DNA of 64,000 nt from Rotaria sp. Silwood1 (lineage: Eukaryota > Rotifera > Eurotatoria > Philodinida > Philodinidae): NCBI GenBank assembly GCA_905250075.1, contig CAJNOP010000057.1:231158-295157 (forward strand), read 5' to 3'. Position numbers and translations under genes: made by a program. The notes below the pieces were generated by a model. It was not told the origin of the DNA and searched no databases. It was given only the letters and a program-made list of their open reading frames with translations. Shown piece after piece: positions 32,639 through 44,474 of the stretch (position 1 is its first letter; each line of letters begins with the position of its first letter).

Positions 32639-33215
32639 TAGAGCTTCACTTGCTCCACAAAACTGTATATATGACATTTCTCTATGATCTCAATTTAGAA
32701 TCGAAAAAATCCAAAAACAGTGATTTTTCATCATATAAAATTTAGTCCATTTTTCAGTATTTCGGTCTTATGTCGAGGAGAGAAACAAATCACCGAAAGG
32801 AATTTTATATAGCTTTGTAGTTCATTCAATTCTGCATCGAATCATATATTTAGACATTGTTTCAAAACGTTCGAGCAGTGAGATTGTCCAACGTGAATAT
32901 CGGTCGCTGGCACCATGTTTTACCTATTTTTAGTGTCAGATCCTACTCATATTTGTAATGTTTTTTCTAGGAAATATTTTATATTTCTAGTTGATTTATA
33001 TACCAATAGATAGATCTTAACTTGCTTCACAAAACTATATATATGACAGGCCTCCTTAACTCCAATGTAGAAGTGAAGATGTTAAAATACAGTATTTTTT
33101 GGCATATAAAACTTCCTCCGTTTTTTTAGTATGTGACCCAGATGTCTTGGTCAAAACTAGATTACCAGAAAAACTCTTTTATGATTTTGTAGCCCATTTA
33201 ATTCTGCATCGAATA
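32630..33215. repeat. Diverged internal tandem duplication following repeat copy 1
   Basis: A module of roughly 220 bp (about 32630-32850) recurs diverged at about 32990-33215. Matching landmarks in order: ATACCAAT-GATAGA, CTTGCTYCACAAAACT, TATATATGACA, CATATAAAA, and the run GCATCGAAT. This suggests the dispersed repeat is itself built of repeated modules. Confidence 0.7.
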
Positions 33216-33219
33216 ATAT

Positions 33220-33774
33220 GGAAAACATCAATTTTGTCGAATACAAAAAATGTCGATTACAAATTTGTCGATAAAATTTGTCGAAAAAAAAATTGTCGAT
33301 TCGACAAAATTTAATTCCAAATTTGTCGAATTCGACAAATTTGATTAAAAAATGTCGATTATGGTATTGTCAAGCTTCGTTTCGATGAATTTCAAATTCA
33401 GTTATAATCATCTAACATCTGACTTGAAGTCAAGTTGGAATCAAGTTGAAATCATGTTGGAATCATGTTGGAATCAACTTGAAATCAACTTCAGTTCAGC
33501 TTGGTTTCAACATGATTTCAACTTGATTTCAACATGATTTCAACATGATTTCAACTTGATTCCAACTGGATTTTAAGTCAGATTTTAGGTGTTTATAATT
33601 GAATTTGAAATTCGTCGAAACGAAGTTTGACAATACCATAATCGACATTTTTTAATAAAATTTGTGGAATTCGACAAATTTGGATTTAAATTTTGTCGAA
33701 TCGACAAATTTTTTTTGACAAATTTGCAATCGACATTTTTTGTATTCGACAAAATTGTAGGCACTCTATTTTCC
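33220..33774. mobile_element. TTGTCGA-rich fold-back element with tandem core
   Basis: A 555-bp palindrome. The left arm runs from GGAAAACATCAATTTTGTCG to about 33440; the right arm is its complement from about 33570 to TTTTCC at 33774. The arms are dense in TTGTCGA and TCGACAA motifs. The core (about 33425-33570) is a tandem array of 11-bp units such as TTGATTTCAAC and ATGATTTCAAC that itself changes strand at the centre. Open frames in it (33352-33537, 33585-33788) are repeat by-products. A single arm of the same element is present at 47542-47751. Confidence 0.88.
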
Positions 33775-34142
33775 ATGATGGTTGGCATGCCGATTGAGTG
33801 ACATAATGCAAGATGACTTTGTGTTTAGCTGTTGAAAATTTGTCATTTAAAATCAAATTACGTTCATCGAACTTTGTATAAACACTTGAATGATTGAATT
33901 CTTGAAATGAACCTACATTTTTTTCAGTATTAATAAAAATTTATTAAGTGTTTTTTCATATGATAAAGCTTTCTCTATTTCATGGTCACTTGTTGATTGT
34001 AAATAGAAAGATACGTTATTGATTTTTTTGACATATTAGAATACCTAATTATTATCTACTTTATTTTATTTAACAAAAAAAGTGACTGTAACATGTATGA
34101 CTCTACTAAGAAAAAAAATCATGTAAATTATAATCAAATATT

Positions 34143-35556
34143 TTATCTTTCTTCATCATCAGTCAAAGAACTTGATGTAGACATATCATTGTTTTCAGAT
34201 GAACAACTTATGACATCATCAGAGATAGAATCTAATATATTAAATAAATACAGCTTATGATCAAAAGGTAACGCAATGACTAAACATACCATTAGTAATA
34301 TTCAATTGATTGATAACATGTAAACCTGAATAACGAGAAAATAAAACCAATGCTTAGATCAATTTTTTCTAATGTAAAATCTTACATTTTCTAGCAGCTA
34401 ATTCCAGTTTTTTGTGTTTATGATTAATCTCATCAATTAATTTCTGATTTTCTTTATAATAATTTCTATATCGTACAGCATGATAAGCCAATGTTATACA
34501 AGACACAAAAAGCCATAATTGACGAAAACGCCATAATGCATCATAAAGAATTATCTAAAAGTTTTTTTTTTTCATAATAAAATAATACTATATGAATATT
34601 TTTATTACTTGAGAATATGAAGAAAAAATAAGCATATAACGTTCTATACCAATCAAACAGAGCCATAAAAGTATTAACCAAAATCTAAGATAGACAAGTT
34701 GAAAGTACTACACTTTGATTTCTGTCTTTTTAACTACTTTGAATCACTTGTTCGTTCAGGTATTGTCACTATATGAATACCAATAAGTGATATTGCATAG
34801 AAAAAATATGAACTTAAACCAAATGCATCCGTAAACAAAGATGTTTGAATATTAAAAAGTATTTCTAATATCTAAACAAATTGTAATACGAAAAGCTAAA
34901 ACAAATTGTCTTATATTCGTAAGTACTTGTTGTATAAGTTCAATTTGTGCTTTATCTTTGACATACAAATGTCCTTGTAATTCATCTACATCTGTTTGAG
35001 CTACTTGAAGAAATCGATCAACATTAAGTGCATCATCAATAGAATGTTGATTTATAATAAGTGCTTGATCAAGACTAGCTTGCATTGTTTCTTGTGCAAT
35101 TAATAATTGTTTTGTTTCAGTTTCAATTTGATTCGAATGTATATTTATTTGTAGAACAGTATTTCGAACATGATTATGCCATTGTTGTGTTTCAATTGCA
35201 TAACAAATACTTTGTATATGTGGAATAAAATTTGTATAAGTTAAATAAGCAAATGAATTTTTCGTTATATTTTTCAAGCATTCATGTATATTTCTTTCAA
35301 ATGATGTTAAAGAACATATAGCTTTAGGATTAATACCAGTTGAATTTAAATGACAAAATGTAAAATGAATCGCAAGTGTTGTTTGAATTTGTGATGATAG
35401 TGATGAACAATCAATTTTTTCTTGTTCATATTCAAGAAAAATTTGTTCCATTGATCGAGATAAACATGGATGAATATCATTAGACAATAGATTGTTATTC
35501 TTACTATCTGTTGATATAATAAATAAAATGAAAAAGACTACTTTTATGACATACAT
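34143..35556 (-). CDS. KAR5/GEX1/Brambleberry-type nuclear-fusion (karyogamy) protein
   Basis: Members of this family sit in the nuclear envelope or ER and are needed for fusion of nuclei at fertilisation (yeast Kar5, plant GEX1, zebrafish Brambleberry). Six exons (34927-35556, 34738-34871, 34609-34684, 34386-34554, 34290-34325, 34143-34231, read high to low) chain in exact phase to 377 aa. A signal peptide (MYVIKVVFFILFIISTDS) is followed by the Cys-rich luminal region with the family pattern: LAIHFTFCHLNSTGINPKAI C, ERNIHECLKN, YTNFIPHIQSICYAIETQQW. Then comes a coiled coil with repeated Asn/Gln/Leu (about 130-205), the conserved stretch FTDAFGLSSYFFYAISLIGI ending in PERTSDSK, and two further hydrophobic segments (FWLILLWLCLIGI and LWLFVSCITLAYHAV). 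The tail is Ser/Asp/Glu-rich. No frame break. Identification is by pattern from memory, not by search. Confidence 0.82.
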
Positions 35557-36155
35557 CGATTTCTATCCAACTGATTATTGAAATATAAACTTGAAACTTG
35601 AAACAACAAAGAAAATTTTCTATCACCAATGTGTCGTCTTTGGTTTTTTTTTACCAGATGTCACTTGTTGCTCATTTAAAGAATCGTATCAAAGAATTAT
35701 CATCTTTAGCAAATCGTCAAACACCCATACAGACAAACACGTACGGCTTTTTTAAATAATAACAAAAATGAAATGAACAAACAAAGAAAAAAAAGAAAGA
35801 AAGAAAAACTTGAATTAGACTCATGTTCCGCATAATAAAAAGAAGAAGAAGAAGAAGAAAAACTTAAATAGAGCAATTCGTGTTAAATATACGTATGTGT
35901 TTTGCTTATTTCAGATCGAATAAATCAAGGCAAAAAAAAGTAATAACCATATGTTTCTATATAGTGCTAAAGAAAAGAAAGTAAAACAACAACGTTGATA
36001 AAAACAATAGTATTGACGATAAGTTACATAGAAAAAAAAAAGCGAGAAGAAAAAAAGAAGAAATAAAGATATAGAGTTATTTGTGTGTTTGTGTACGCAT
36101 GGAATACGTTGGACAACTTGTTACATCTATATCACATGATGACATTCAATTGAAT
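35557..36155. other. Intergenic between COPB2 and KAR5-like gene
   Basis: 599 bp that should hold the 3' UTR of COPB2 and the promoter or 5' UTR of the KAR5-like gene, both minus strand. Purine-rich on the plus strand, with a GAA run at 35838-35860. No gene seen. Confidence 0.6.
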
Positions 36156-39100
36156 TCAAGTATCTTTGAGAAATTCATCGACATCATCATCATCAAATTG
36201 AAGATCCTAAATTACGAAAAAAAAGAATAGAATTAGAATTCAATAAAAATAAGACTTTTTATTAATGTTATCATGCTATTCCTATACCCCAAAATAAATA
36301 TAATTAAAGAATGTAGTGCATGCTTTGTTAACCGACGTGCAATAAAGTGTTAAGTATATTTTTTTTGCTACTCCGAACAACGTTTCTACTTTAACGTTTT
36401 TACCTCATCCTCGTCTGTATATTTTTTATGAAATCCTGTTGTTTGTCCAATGTCAACGTCGCTTACATCATCTTTATCGAGGTCTATATCGAATTCTTGA
36501 AGTTCTTTTTCAAGATCGCTTAATGATGTTTTTCGAGCAGTAGTAGTTGATTTAATATCACTTATTGTTTTGGATATTGTTGATGATAGAGGAACAGTTG
36601 ATGAAGTTGTTGTTGGTTTAATAGATGATGGTGGAGGAGTTGAATCTTTTGTTGTTGTTGTCGTTGGAACAGCTGAACTATTCATTGGAGATTGTGAACG
36701 AGCACGATCGGATGCTGCTGCTGTTGATGTAGCAGCAGTTGGAATTAGTTTATTTAATACCGATGATTCGATACTTGGCTAAAAAACAATTAATTAATAA
36801 AAATAAGATTTCCTGTTTTTTCTTATTTCTATACTTTATTTGCTGTCGTCGTTGTTGTTGGAGGGGGAGGAACAACAGATGTTTGTTTGATTTGAAATGA
36901 TGCAGCTTGTTTTGGTGGTTCATTCGCATCGGAAAAATTTTCACCATCATCTTCATCTGTTGTATCTTTGTTCAATTGCACTGGATGATAAAAAAATTGT
37001 TCATTATCTTCTGCTTGTTTCATTTCAGCAACAGGATTTCGTTCCCAATTTGGCTAAAAGTTAATAAAATAAATTAAAAAACAAACAAAAATTCCACAAG
37101 TTCTTTTTTTACTGTAATTATTGGATAATCACGAGCTAATTTTGTTTTATTTTCTTGTTTTAAAAATTGTTCTGTTTTATATGTATCAACAAGACCTGGA
37201 AAAAGGTTTTCATAATCAGTTGGATTTGCTAATGCTTGTGCCGAACGTTCCATATTCATTTGTTTTAATTTTTCTCTCCATAAACCAACAATACGACCAA
37301 TTTGTGATGGTAAATATGTTCGAGCAAAAAAAGCTGCTTCGGGTAAACGTTGATTTTCAATAAGTATATCTAAACATTGATCTAATTTTCCCAAAACAAA
37401 ATTTGATAGAAAAGCTATATTAAATTGTCCATTTTTTCTTGAATGTTCACCAATTGTTGACATTAATTCTTTATTACTTGATGCACTTGCTAATAATATA
37501 AGTGAACCAAATGCTTGTGCACGTGTTAAACATTCTTGTACTAAATTAAAATCTCCACATTTTGTTGCAAGTTCAGATAATTGTAACCATTTTTGTTCAT
37601 TTTCCATTTCAAGTGCTAGTTCATAACAAATTGGTAAATTTCCTAATTGAAGTGCTAAATCAAATTTATGTTCATTATCCAATGTAACAGCTAATGCTTG
37701 TTGACGATAACCCTAATAAAAGAAGAGGAAAAGATTTCGACTTTCGATGGAAAAGAAATTTTGAAACAAACTTGTTTTTCAAGAAAATGTGCAACACGTG
37801 TTCGTTGCTCTTTTGCTATTGTTGGAAGAACTTGATCTGCTGTTTCAAAATCTTTACGCATAACAGCTGTTTGATATTCAAGTACAGCTAAGGATAATTC
37901 AAATGAAACAATAGACATTTCTTTATCACCCAAATATAGACGATTTTCATTCGAAACATAACCTAATAGGTACATTACTCTAAAATAGATTAATGTAAAT
38001 TAATTTAAATTAAAGATAATTTTTGTTTTATATTACCTATCTAAATGTGATATTGTTACAATTTCACCACCAACATAATAATTTATACGATTAAGAGAAT
38101 TTGTATAAATAAAACAATCACCAACCCATATACCCGTTTTGACAATTTCAGGGATTTCACTAAGTGCCTATTGAATAAAATAAAAGCAAAATTCAAATCT
38201 TTCAGGCCCACAGTACTTTATATAGTATGAGGTTTTTCAAGCTTTTTAATTTTTGAATAACTTGCAAATGCGAAATGATACCAAGTTAGGTATTCTCTAT
38301 GATATAGAAGAGACTTCGGTGTATTCATCTATATAATTAGTTATCATCCTAATTGGAACACTTAGATAGTAAGCCTGATGGGTCTTTGGAACACCACTTC
38401 TATTCTAAAAAGTAGGAGGTAGATGATGCCCTTTTGCAGTCCGCAATATATTTCGATTTTTCGTGGTAGAATCAAGTTGGGAATGACTCATATTAATATT
38501 TCAAACGTTAATTTGACACCAGCTCTTAGTCGAATGTTTACCTATACCCACATTCTTCCTAATTATATTATTAATAAAACTAAAAGCAGATTTGGATAGA
38601 TATTTATTAATCTCAATCAGAAGATGAAAAATCGACTAAAACAAAAACTTACATCAAATGCATCTTCAATTCCATCTTCAGATACAAGCTCTCTATTAGT
38701 CATAGCAGCCGCTATAGCTTGAGGATTATAACGAAGAATATAATATGATTCTTCTGTTGCAATACAAACTAATTCACCATTTTGGCTCCAATAAATCTAT
38801 AAAAGAAAAACAAACAAACAAACCAATTCATTTATTCGATTAAATATCAATTTAAAAACTCGAACAACATACAGTTTTTGGGACAATTTCAATACGTCGA
38901 ATTAAACTTAATGTGTCCCAATCATAAAATGTTAAACCTGAATAAGATCGAACACCTAAGAGAGATCCACCAAAAATATTTTCAGCGCCAGCTTCAGGTT
39001 TAAATGTTTTTTTTTCTTTAAAATTTTTAAATATTTTAACCATATTTCCATCACGTACAGCATATTCTGATGAATCTTGTGACCAAACAAATTCCATGGC

Positions 39101-40944
39101 ATTACCATAACTTTTATTACGTAACGTTATTGCTGTATAAATTATATATTCACCATCACCACAAACAACAACAAATCTAAAATAAAAAAGAATTTATTGT
39201 TTTCTCTTTTGTTTTTCTGTTTTCGTTTAAAAATTATTGTTACCGTCCATTTGGTGAATGTGATAATGTTTGAGGATATATTTCACAACTACCCATTTCT
39301 TTTATGTTTAATGGTACTTTTTCACCATCTTTTAATTGTTGATCACTAGTTAATTGTTTTAAATTAACTTGTTGAATTTCACAATGTTTTGCCCAAACTA
39401 TTTTACCAGTTGATGCATCCATTGACATGGCTGGTTCTTCTCGACCCAACTAGACAAAAAGAAAAATAATCAAATTTAATTTCATTTGATTCTTTGTGTT
39501 TAAATCTATTTACTTTAATCATCATTGTTCCTTCATCATAACCAAGTGCAACATTATTTGATCCTTTTAAACATGCTATAGTCCAACATCTTTCAAGACC
39601 ATAATTAAGTGTTGATTCAAGACGATATGTATTTGAATGCCATAATTTAACAGTACCATCTTCTGAACCACTTAATATAATAGGTAATTCAGGATGAAAT
39701 GCAACACAACCAACATTTTGTGAATGACCTTCTAATGTTTGTACACATGTTTTGTTCTGTAGAACGGCAAAAAAAAAATTTTTTTTTTCTGTTTTGAAAT
39801 AAAAAAATAAAAATTACTTGATAATCCCAAATTTTAACAAGACGATCATCCCCACCCGAAACAAGATAAGGTTTATCACCACCTGAATAATAATCAACAC
39901 AATTAACACCTTTATCATGACCTTCAAGAGTAAAATTTGCTTGAGTAGATCCTAATTGCCATACCTAAATTCAAAATTTTATTAGTGTAATCCATACGGA
40001 ATTAAAATATAAAACTTGATCGATATCGGTCACGGAAGAGGGAAGAGAAGTATTGCTAAGATTTCTGTCATGATTCCTAACTAGTGTCTGTCAAAGTCTA
40101 TGAGAGAAGGCGATGGGTTCAAATTTTGACCCCTATTCTTTAATACTTCTTTTATTTCGTGTTCTACATAATGATTAATGATATTCATTCTTACCTTGAC
40201 AGTACGATCAAGTGAAGCTGATGCAAATGTATTATTGTCTTTTGGATTAATAGCTATTTGCATAACATAATGAATATGTCCTTCAAAAGTTTGTTTTAAT
40301 GCCCATTTAGCATCCCAATCCCATAATTTAATTGTCATATCATCTACAAAAACAAAAATTTGAAAAAAAAGAAACAATTTTTAGTTTAAAATAAAACTTA
40401 CCACTACTCGTAAGAATATAGGGTTGTGTTGGATGAACAGCAATTGAACGAATATAATCACTATGTGCTTCAAATTGATGTAAACGTTCAAGTGTATTAT
40501 AATTATAAACACGTACAAGCATATCATCCTTGAAAAAGAAAAAAAGAATTCTATGATATGATTTAATAAATTAATATGAAATTTACAGATGCAGTAACTG
40601 CCCAATTTTTTCGAACAATAAATTTACCAGCACGAACAGGTACATCACATATTTCGAATGTTTTAATTAATTGCTAAAAGAGAAAAAAAATAACAATGAC
40701 AGAAAACATACATTTTTTAAACCAAATTAACATACTTGTGTTTCATGATTATAAATATGCGCATGACCATTATAAAGTGTTACTAAGATCCATGGTTCAT
40801 TAGGATGAATATCAACACATTTAACGCGATCTGATCGAACGGATAATTTGCGCTTAACGTCAAGGCGCAAAGGCTAGAATAGTTAACAAAATTATTTATT
40901 TATTTAGTTTTTGATAAATAAATATTTAAGAAAAAACTTACCAT
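36156..40944 (-). CDS. COPB2: Coatomer subunit beta-prime
   Basis: WD40 subunit of the COPI cage that binds dilysine cargo signals in Golgi-to-ER transport. Sixteen coding exons, high to low: 40942-40944, 40736-40873, 40587-40673, 40402-40528, 40195-40343, 39818-39964, 39514-39756, 39244-39449, 38873-39176, 38653-38796, 38037-38167, 37772-37979, 37113-37712, 36835-37053, 36404-36778, 36156-36206; 1043 aa in phase (human 906). First exon encodes only the start Met; the next begins [10 protein letters not shown] as in all orthologues. Two N-terminal WD40 propellers (for example [20 protein letters not shown] and [20 protein letters not shown]) precede the alpha-solenoid ([57 protein letters not shown]). 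After the solenoid the tail is longer than usual and Thr/Ser/Pro-rich, ending in the acidic [12 protein letters not shown]. The ATG and family N-terminus fix the start. Confidence 0.97.
38168..38652. other. Larger COPB2 intron
   Basis: 485-nt intron between the exon encoding [11 protein letters not shown] and that encoding the SHLDR motif. No element recognised. Confidence 0.6.
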
Positions 40945-41485
40945 ATTTTAATGATAAATAATATGATCAAACTAAGAAGATGTTCTGAAATAATAATAAG
41001 AAAAAAGAATTTCTAAGGTATTACAATTGAGATTCAAAAACGGTACACGTAAACAAACCAACAAAACAAAAAAAAATCTGTCCACGTCCGATGGATTTGG
41101 TATTCTACCTGCGATTAACAACCAATAGTATGTTTTGTTTAGTTTTTTACTTAACGTAAAAAAGTTTGATATTAAGACAACACAGATGGAGTTAGTTATC
41201 AAGCATAGTTCAAATTAGTTTTTTCTTTTTGACAACGAACCAATTTAATAGAAAAACTAGAATTTAGAAAACAAAATATTGTAAATTACAAGCGAGAATG
41301 TCAATGCAAGATTTATACTATTTTCGAATTGTGAAATGATAGAAACATGTCCAAAATCAAAATTGTAACTAGATACTTGCATTAAAAGCCATTATTTATT
41401 TTAAGTTGTTTCTTCATATAGATACCGTTGATATTTAATTGATTCTAATCTAATTTCTAACATCAACGATATTATCTATGTTCTT

Positions 41486-41655
41486 CATAGAAATCACGCG
41501 AAGGTCTTAAGATTACGGTGATGTTGTGCAAGGCTTGTAAGAGAATGTCTCATGAAGGTGGTAGAAAATTCAAAAAATCTCTGCAGTTTGTTGATTAAGA
41601 ATGAATAATTTTCAATTATTGAGGGAATTTACACACTGGCTTTCGTGGCCTCTCA
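41486..41655. mobile_element. Diverged copy of the 43.5-kb hAT-type MITE, without G runs
   Basis: Shares in the same order CGCGAAGGTCTTAAGATT, GTAAGAGAATGT, TTTTCAATTATTG and CGTGGCCTCT with the element at 43507-43755, but the long G tracts are absent. Left end is degraded. Confidence 0.7.
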
Positions 41656-41715
41656 TCCTTCGAGTCTATTAATATTTTCAATACCAAGTACCAATTTAAT
41701 CTTTATATCAAAGAT

Positions 41716-42001
41716 ATTGCTATTAAGAGACGTTCCACGAAAATATCCAATATTTTCGACTATCGAAAAACATGGGGGTCAACCGATTTTGGAGTTGACC
41801 CCCTAGGAATGTCAGGCCTTATCTACCATAGATGAATCCAAAATATTATGATCTAAAGATTTACCTCTGGTTCGCTAGGGCTGTTCTACCACAGATACCC
41901 TCAAAAATAGCTCAAAAAAGTGTGAAAAATTGACCTATATTTTTTTTGAAATTTTTTGGTTGCAAATTTTTCACTATTCAAATTGAGTCATATACCAATC
42001 G
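41716..42001 (+). repeat. Dispersed repeat, copy 2
   Basis: Near-identical to 32350-32638, same orientation. Homology stops at 42001 within ATACCAATCG, where a GC-richer degenerate tract starts. Confidence 0.9.
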
Positions 42002-42235
42002 ATACCCAGGAGATTCAATCCGACCTGTGTATCTTATCGGAAACCATCGGATCCGATATCAGATTGCTCCAAAATCCGGCGAATTCCATATAAAAACCGA
42101 TCGGAGCCGACCCGATTTTTGCCGGATTCCTAACTAACGGATTCCGAGCCGAATTATGCCGGAAAAGATCCGATCGGTTCCTGTCGAATCCGACCATCGG
42201 AAATTCTGGTTACCGCTCGGATCCTCCCGCAGAGA
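42002..42235. repeat. Degenerate CGGATCC/GATCGG tract
   Basis: GC content rises and short overlapping motifs (ATCCGA, CCGGA, CGGATTC, GATCGG) recur in both orientations without fixed spacing. Not coding: frames are short. It resembles a low-complexity tract inside or next to a mobile element; boundaries abut dispersed repeat copy 2. Confidence 0.6.
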
Positions 42236-43506
42236 AAGAACGGAAAATGAAGAAATCCGAAAGAGGTATCGCCGAAAATAGTCGGAGCGTGACAGATTTG
42301 GTCCTGATTTTCCCCTATTTCAGCGCAATTTAATTAAGATTCCACTAAAGCTTCCTAAGATTTCTTCAAGGCTTTACTGAATGCCACTAACATATCTTCA
42401 CATTTTCGCAGCATTTCTCTGCATTTCAACAGGATTCCATCTAGGTTTTTCTGGATTTCAGAAGGATTTTATCCGGATTCATCTAGATTTCAAAAAGATT
42501 TCATCCGAATTTCTCTGGATTCCACGGAAGTAGTCTGATGATTTCCAAGAATTTCACTACTATTCTAAAGGTTTCTCGAGATCGGACAGAGAACTTGCTA
42601 GATTCACACTACCAATCCTGTAGAATTGATCCTATTTATTGGCAATGAATGAAGTAGGATCTTTCCTAGATATGCGCTACAAATCGAGTAGGATCTTCCC
42701 TACATTTGCACTATGAACCGTGAAGAGCCCTTCCTTGTATATATGACTTACGTCAACAAAACTTTCTCGAATATAATTGGAACCCTATCGTAAACAGATG
42801 TTTACATAGATCGACATCAGCAGAATAAAACGGTGAATAAGTAGTTGACAGAAATCCAAATCAACTATTTTAATCTGATTTTTAGATTTTTTTATGGTTT
42901 TTCGTGATTTCACCAATAAAACAGATATTTCTCTAATTAATCTATTAGTCAATTCGGGAAATATTTAGAAAATCCAATTCTGATTGCGGTTGGGATGAAA
43001 TAAGAAATAGGAATTTTAGCTAAAAATGACAAATTGAAGAGAAAAGTTGGATTTCGAAAATCTTGGAATATAACTGAAAGGTTGGGATAGACACCTGTAT
43101 ATATAAATCGATATGAGCAAAACAAAACAGTGAATGAGTAGTTGACAGAAATCCAAATCAGAGTTTTTTTTTTCATTATGCTGAATTTTAGTAGTGAGAT
43201 CCATATATTTTTCTGTGCTTCGAAATCAGAGATTTCAACCTGTTTTCAGAGATTTTCGAACAACCACATGGAAATGTTACAGATAGTCTGAATAACGAGA
43301 ACGAAGTTTTAATCACTGTGGAAGCTACTGTTTTTTTTTGTAAGTATATACTGGTAATTTATTCTTGATTTACGAAAAAAAATGATGTCGATTTCTTAGA
43401 GTACACTTTCACATTGATAGATATTTCGTAAATTTTGCTGTGATCATGATGTGCTATAGCACTCTATTAGTGAACAGTGTAAGATACGGACACCTATTAC
43501 TTAGTG

Positions 43507-43755
43507 CAGAGGCCGCGCGAAGGTCCTAAGATTGGGGGGGGGGGGGGGGGGGAGGGAGGGGGGGGGGGGGGGGGGGGGTGTAAGGAATTTGGGGAGGGTG
43601 TAAAGGGGCTATTTGCAATAAAATTTCACAAAATAAGCCCAACACGTACAAAAAATCTACTCTTGTCGCTGGAAAAAATTGAAAATTTTCAATTATTGGG
43701 GGGGGGGGGGGGGGGGGTTGTACACTCCCCCCCCCCCCCGCTTCCGCGGCCTCTG
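43507..43755. mobile_element. hAT-type MITE filled with poly-G tracts
   Basis: Termini CAGAGGCCGCG and CGCGGCCTCTG are exact inverted repeats. The 8-bp sequence ACTTAGTG flanks both ends (43499-43506 and 43756-43763), a target-site duplication of the length used by hAT transposases. Inside are G runs of about 20 and 24 nt near 43534-43578, another of about 20 nt near 43699-43717, and a C run near 43727-43739. No transposase; non-autonomous. Glycine- and proline-rich open frames over it are artefacts of the G runs. Confidence 0.93.
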
Positions 43756-43973
43756 ACTTAGTGTATGTGCGTATCATTTCATTTCAAGTTAAGGAACATT
43801 TTAAAATACATATCAAGCTGATATTAAATTAATTTAATTATGATTTATTATAATGATGACTTTTAATTATAAACTTCCATCCACAATTGTCTGATCAATA
43901 ACGAGTGAATCAATTGATATTAATATCCCTCGACGTACTCGATGTCGTATCTTATTTTAAATTTAGTCCCTAC

Positions 43974-44073
43974 NNNNNNNNNNNNNNNNNNNNNNNNNNN
44001 NNNNNNNNNNNNNNNNNNNNNNNNNNNNNNNNNNNNNNNNNNNNNNNNNNNNNNNNNNNNNNNNNNNNNNNNN
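43974..44073. other. Assembly gap (100 N)
   Basis: Exactly 100 unresolved bases, the usual placeholder for a gap of unknown size. Sequence either side may not be truly adjacent. Confidence 0.99.
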
Positions 44074-44474
44074 ATCTCGGTTTTTTTCACCGGAAGGAAG
44101 ATTTTGTTTTGGATAAAAAGCAGATATTCGTGATCAGCATGTAAAACTGCATCAGATGATGCAAAAAAACAGACAAAAAAAGTACCTTACTCGAAATTCG
44201 CTTTGCCGGCACCTTATATTAAATTTTAAAATTTGTTTTTCGCATTTATTTTTTATTTAGTTTTTTAGAGTTGATGTTTTAGATTATATTTTGAAAATTT
44301 TAAATAAATTTTTTTGCAATAATTATTTGTGCGTTTCTTTTTTATAAATGTTTCGGTTTTTTCACTATATACGATTTTTTTAATTTTCTTAGGTTTTTTT
44401 TAAATAAATATTTTTGATTGAAAGATAAATATTAAATTTAAAGAAATATTGGCGAAACCAAGATTCGAACAGTA

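Larger units (their letters stand above)
31108..34142. other. Intergenic between GPCR and nuclear-fusion gene
   Basis: Convergent 3' flanks of the GPCR (plus; AATAAA at 31189-31194) and the KAR5-like gene (minus). Contains a GTAT microsatellite at 31261-31287, a dispersed repeat (32350-33219) with an internal tandem duplication, and a TTGTCGA-rich palindrome (33220-33774). No supported gene. Confidence 0.65.
40945..43973. other. Gene-free stretch upstream of COPB2
   Basis: About 3 kb from the COPB2 start to the N gap. It holds a diverged hAT-type MITE (about 41486-41655), dispersed repeat copy 2 (41716-42001), a GC-richer CGGATCC-like degenerate tract (42002-42235), degenerate GGATTTC units (about 42400-42540), and a poly-G hAT MITE (43507-43755). 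No supported gene. Confidence 0.65.

Noticed and set aside
33352..33537. Short protein rich in SWNQ repeats
   Set aside because: Product of the 11-bp tandem core of the fold-back element.
43504..43777. Gly-rich and Pro-rich proteins on opposite strands
   Set aside because: Both frames exist only because of poly-G runs inside a MITE; no start context, introns or homology.
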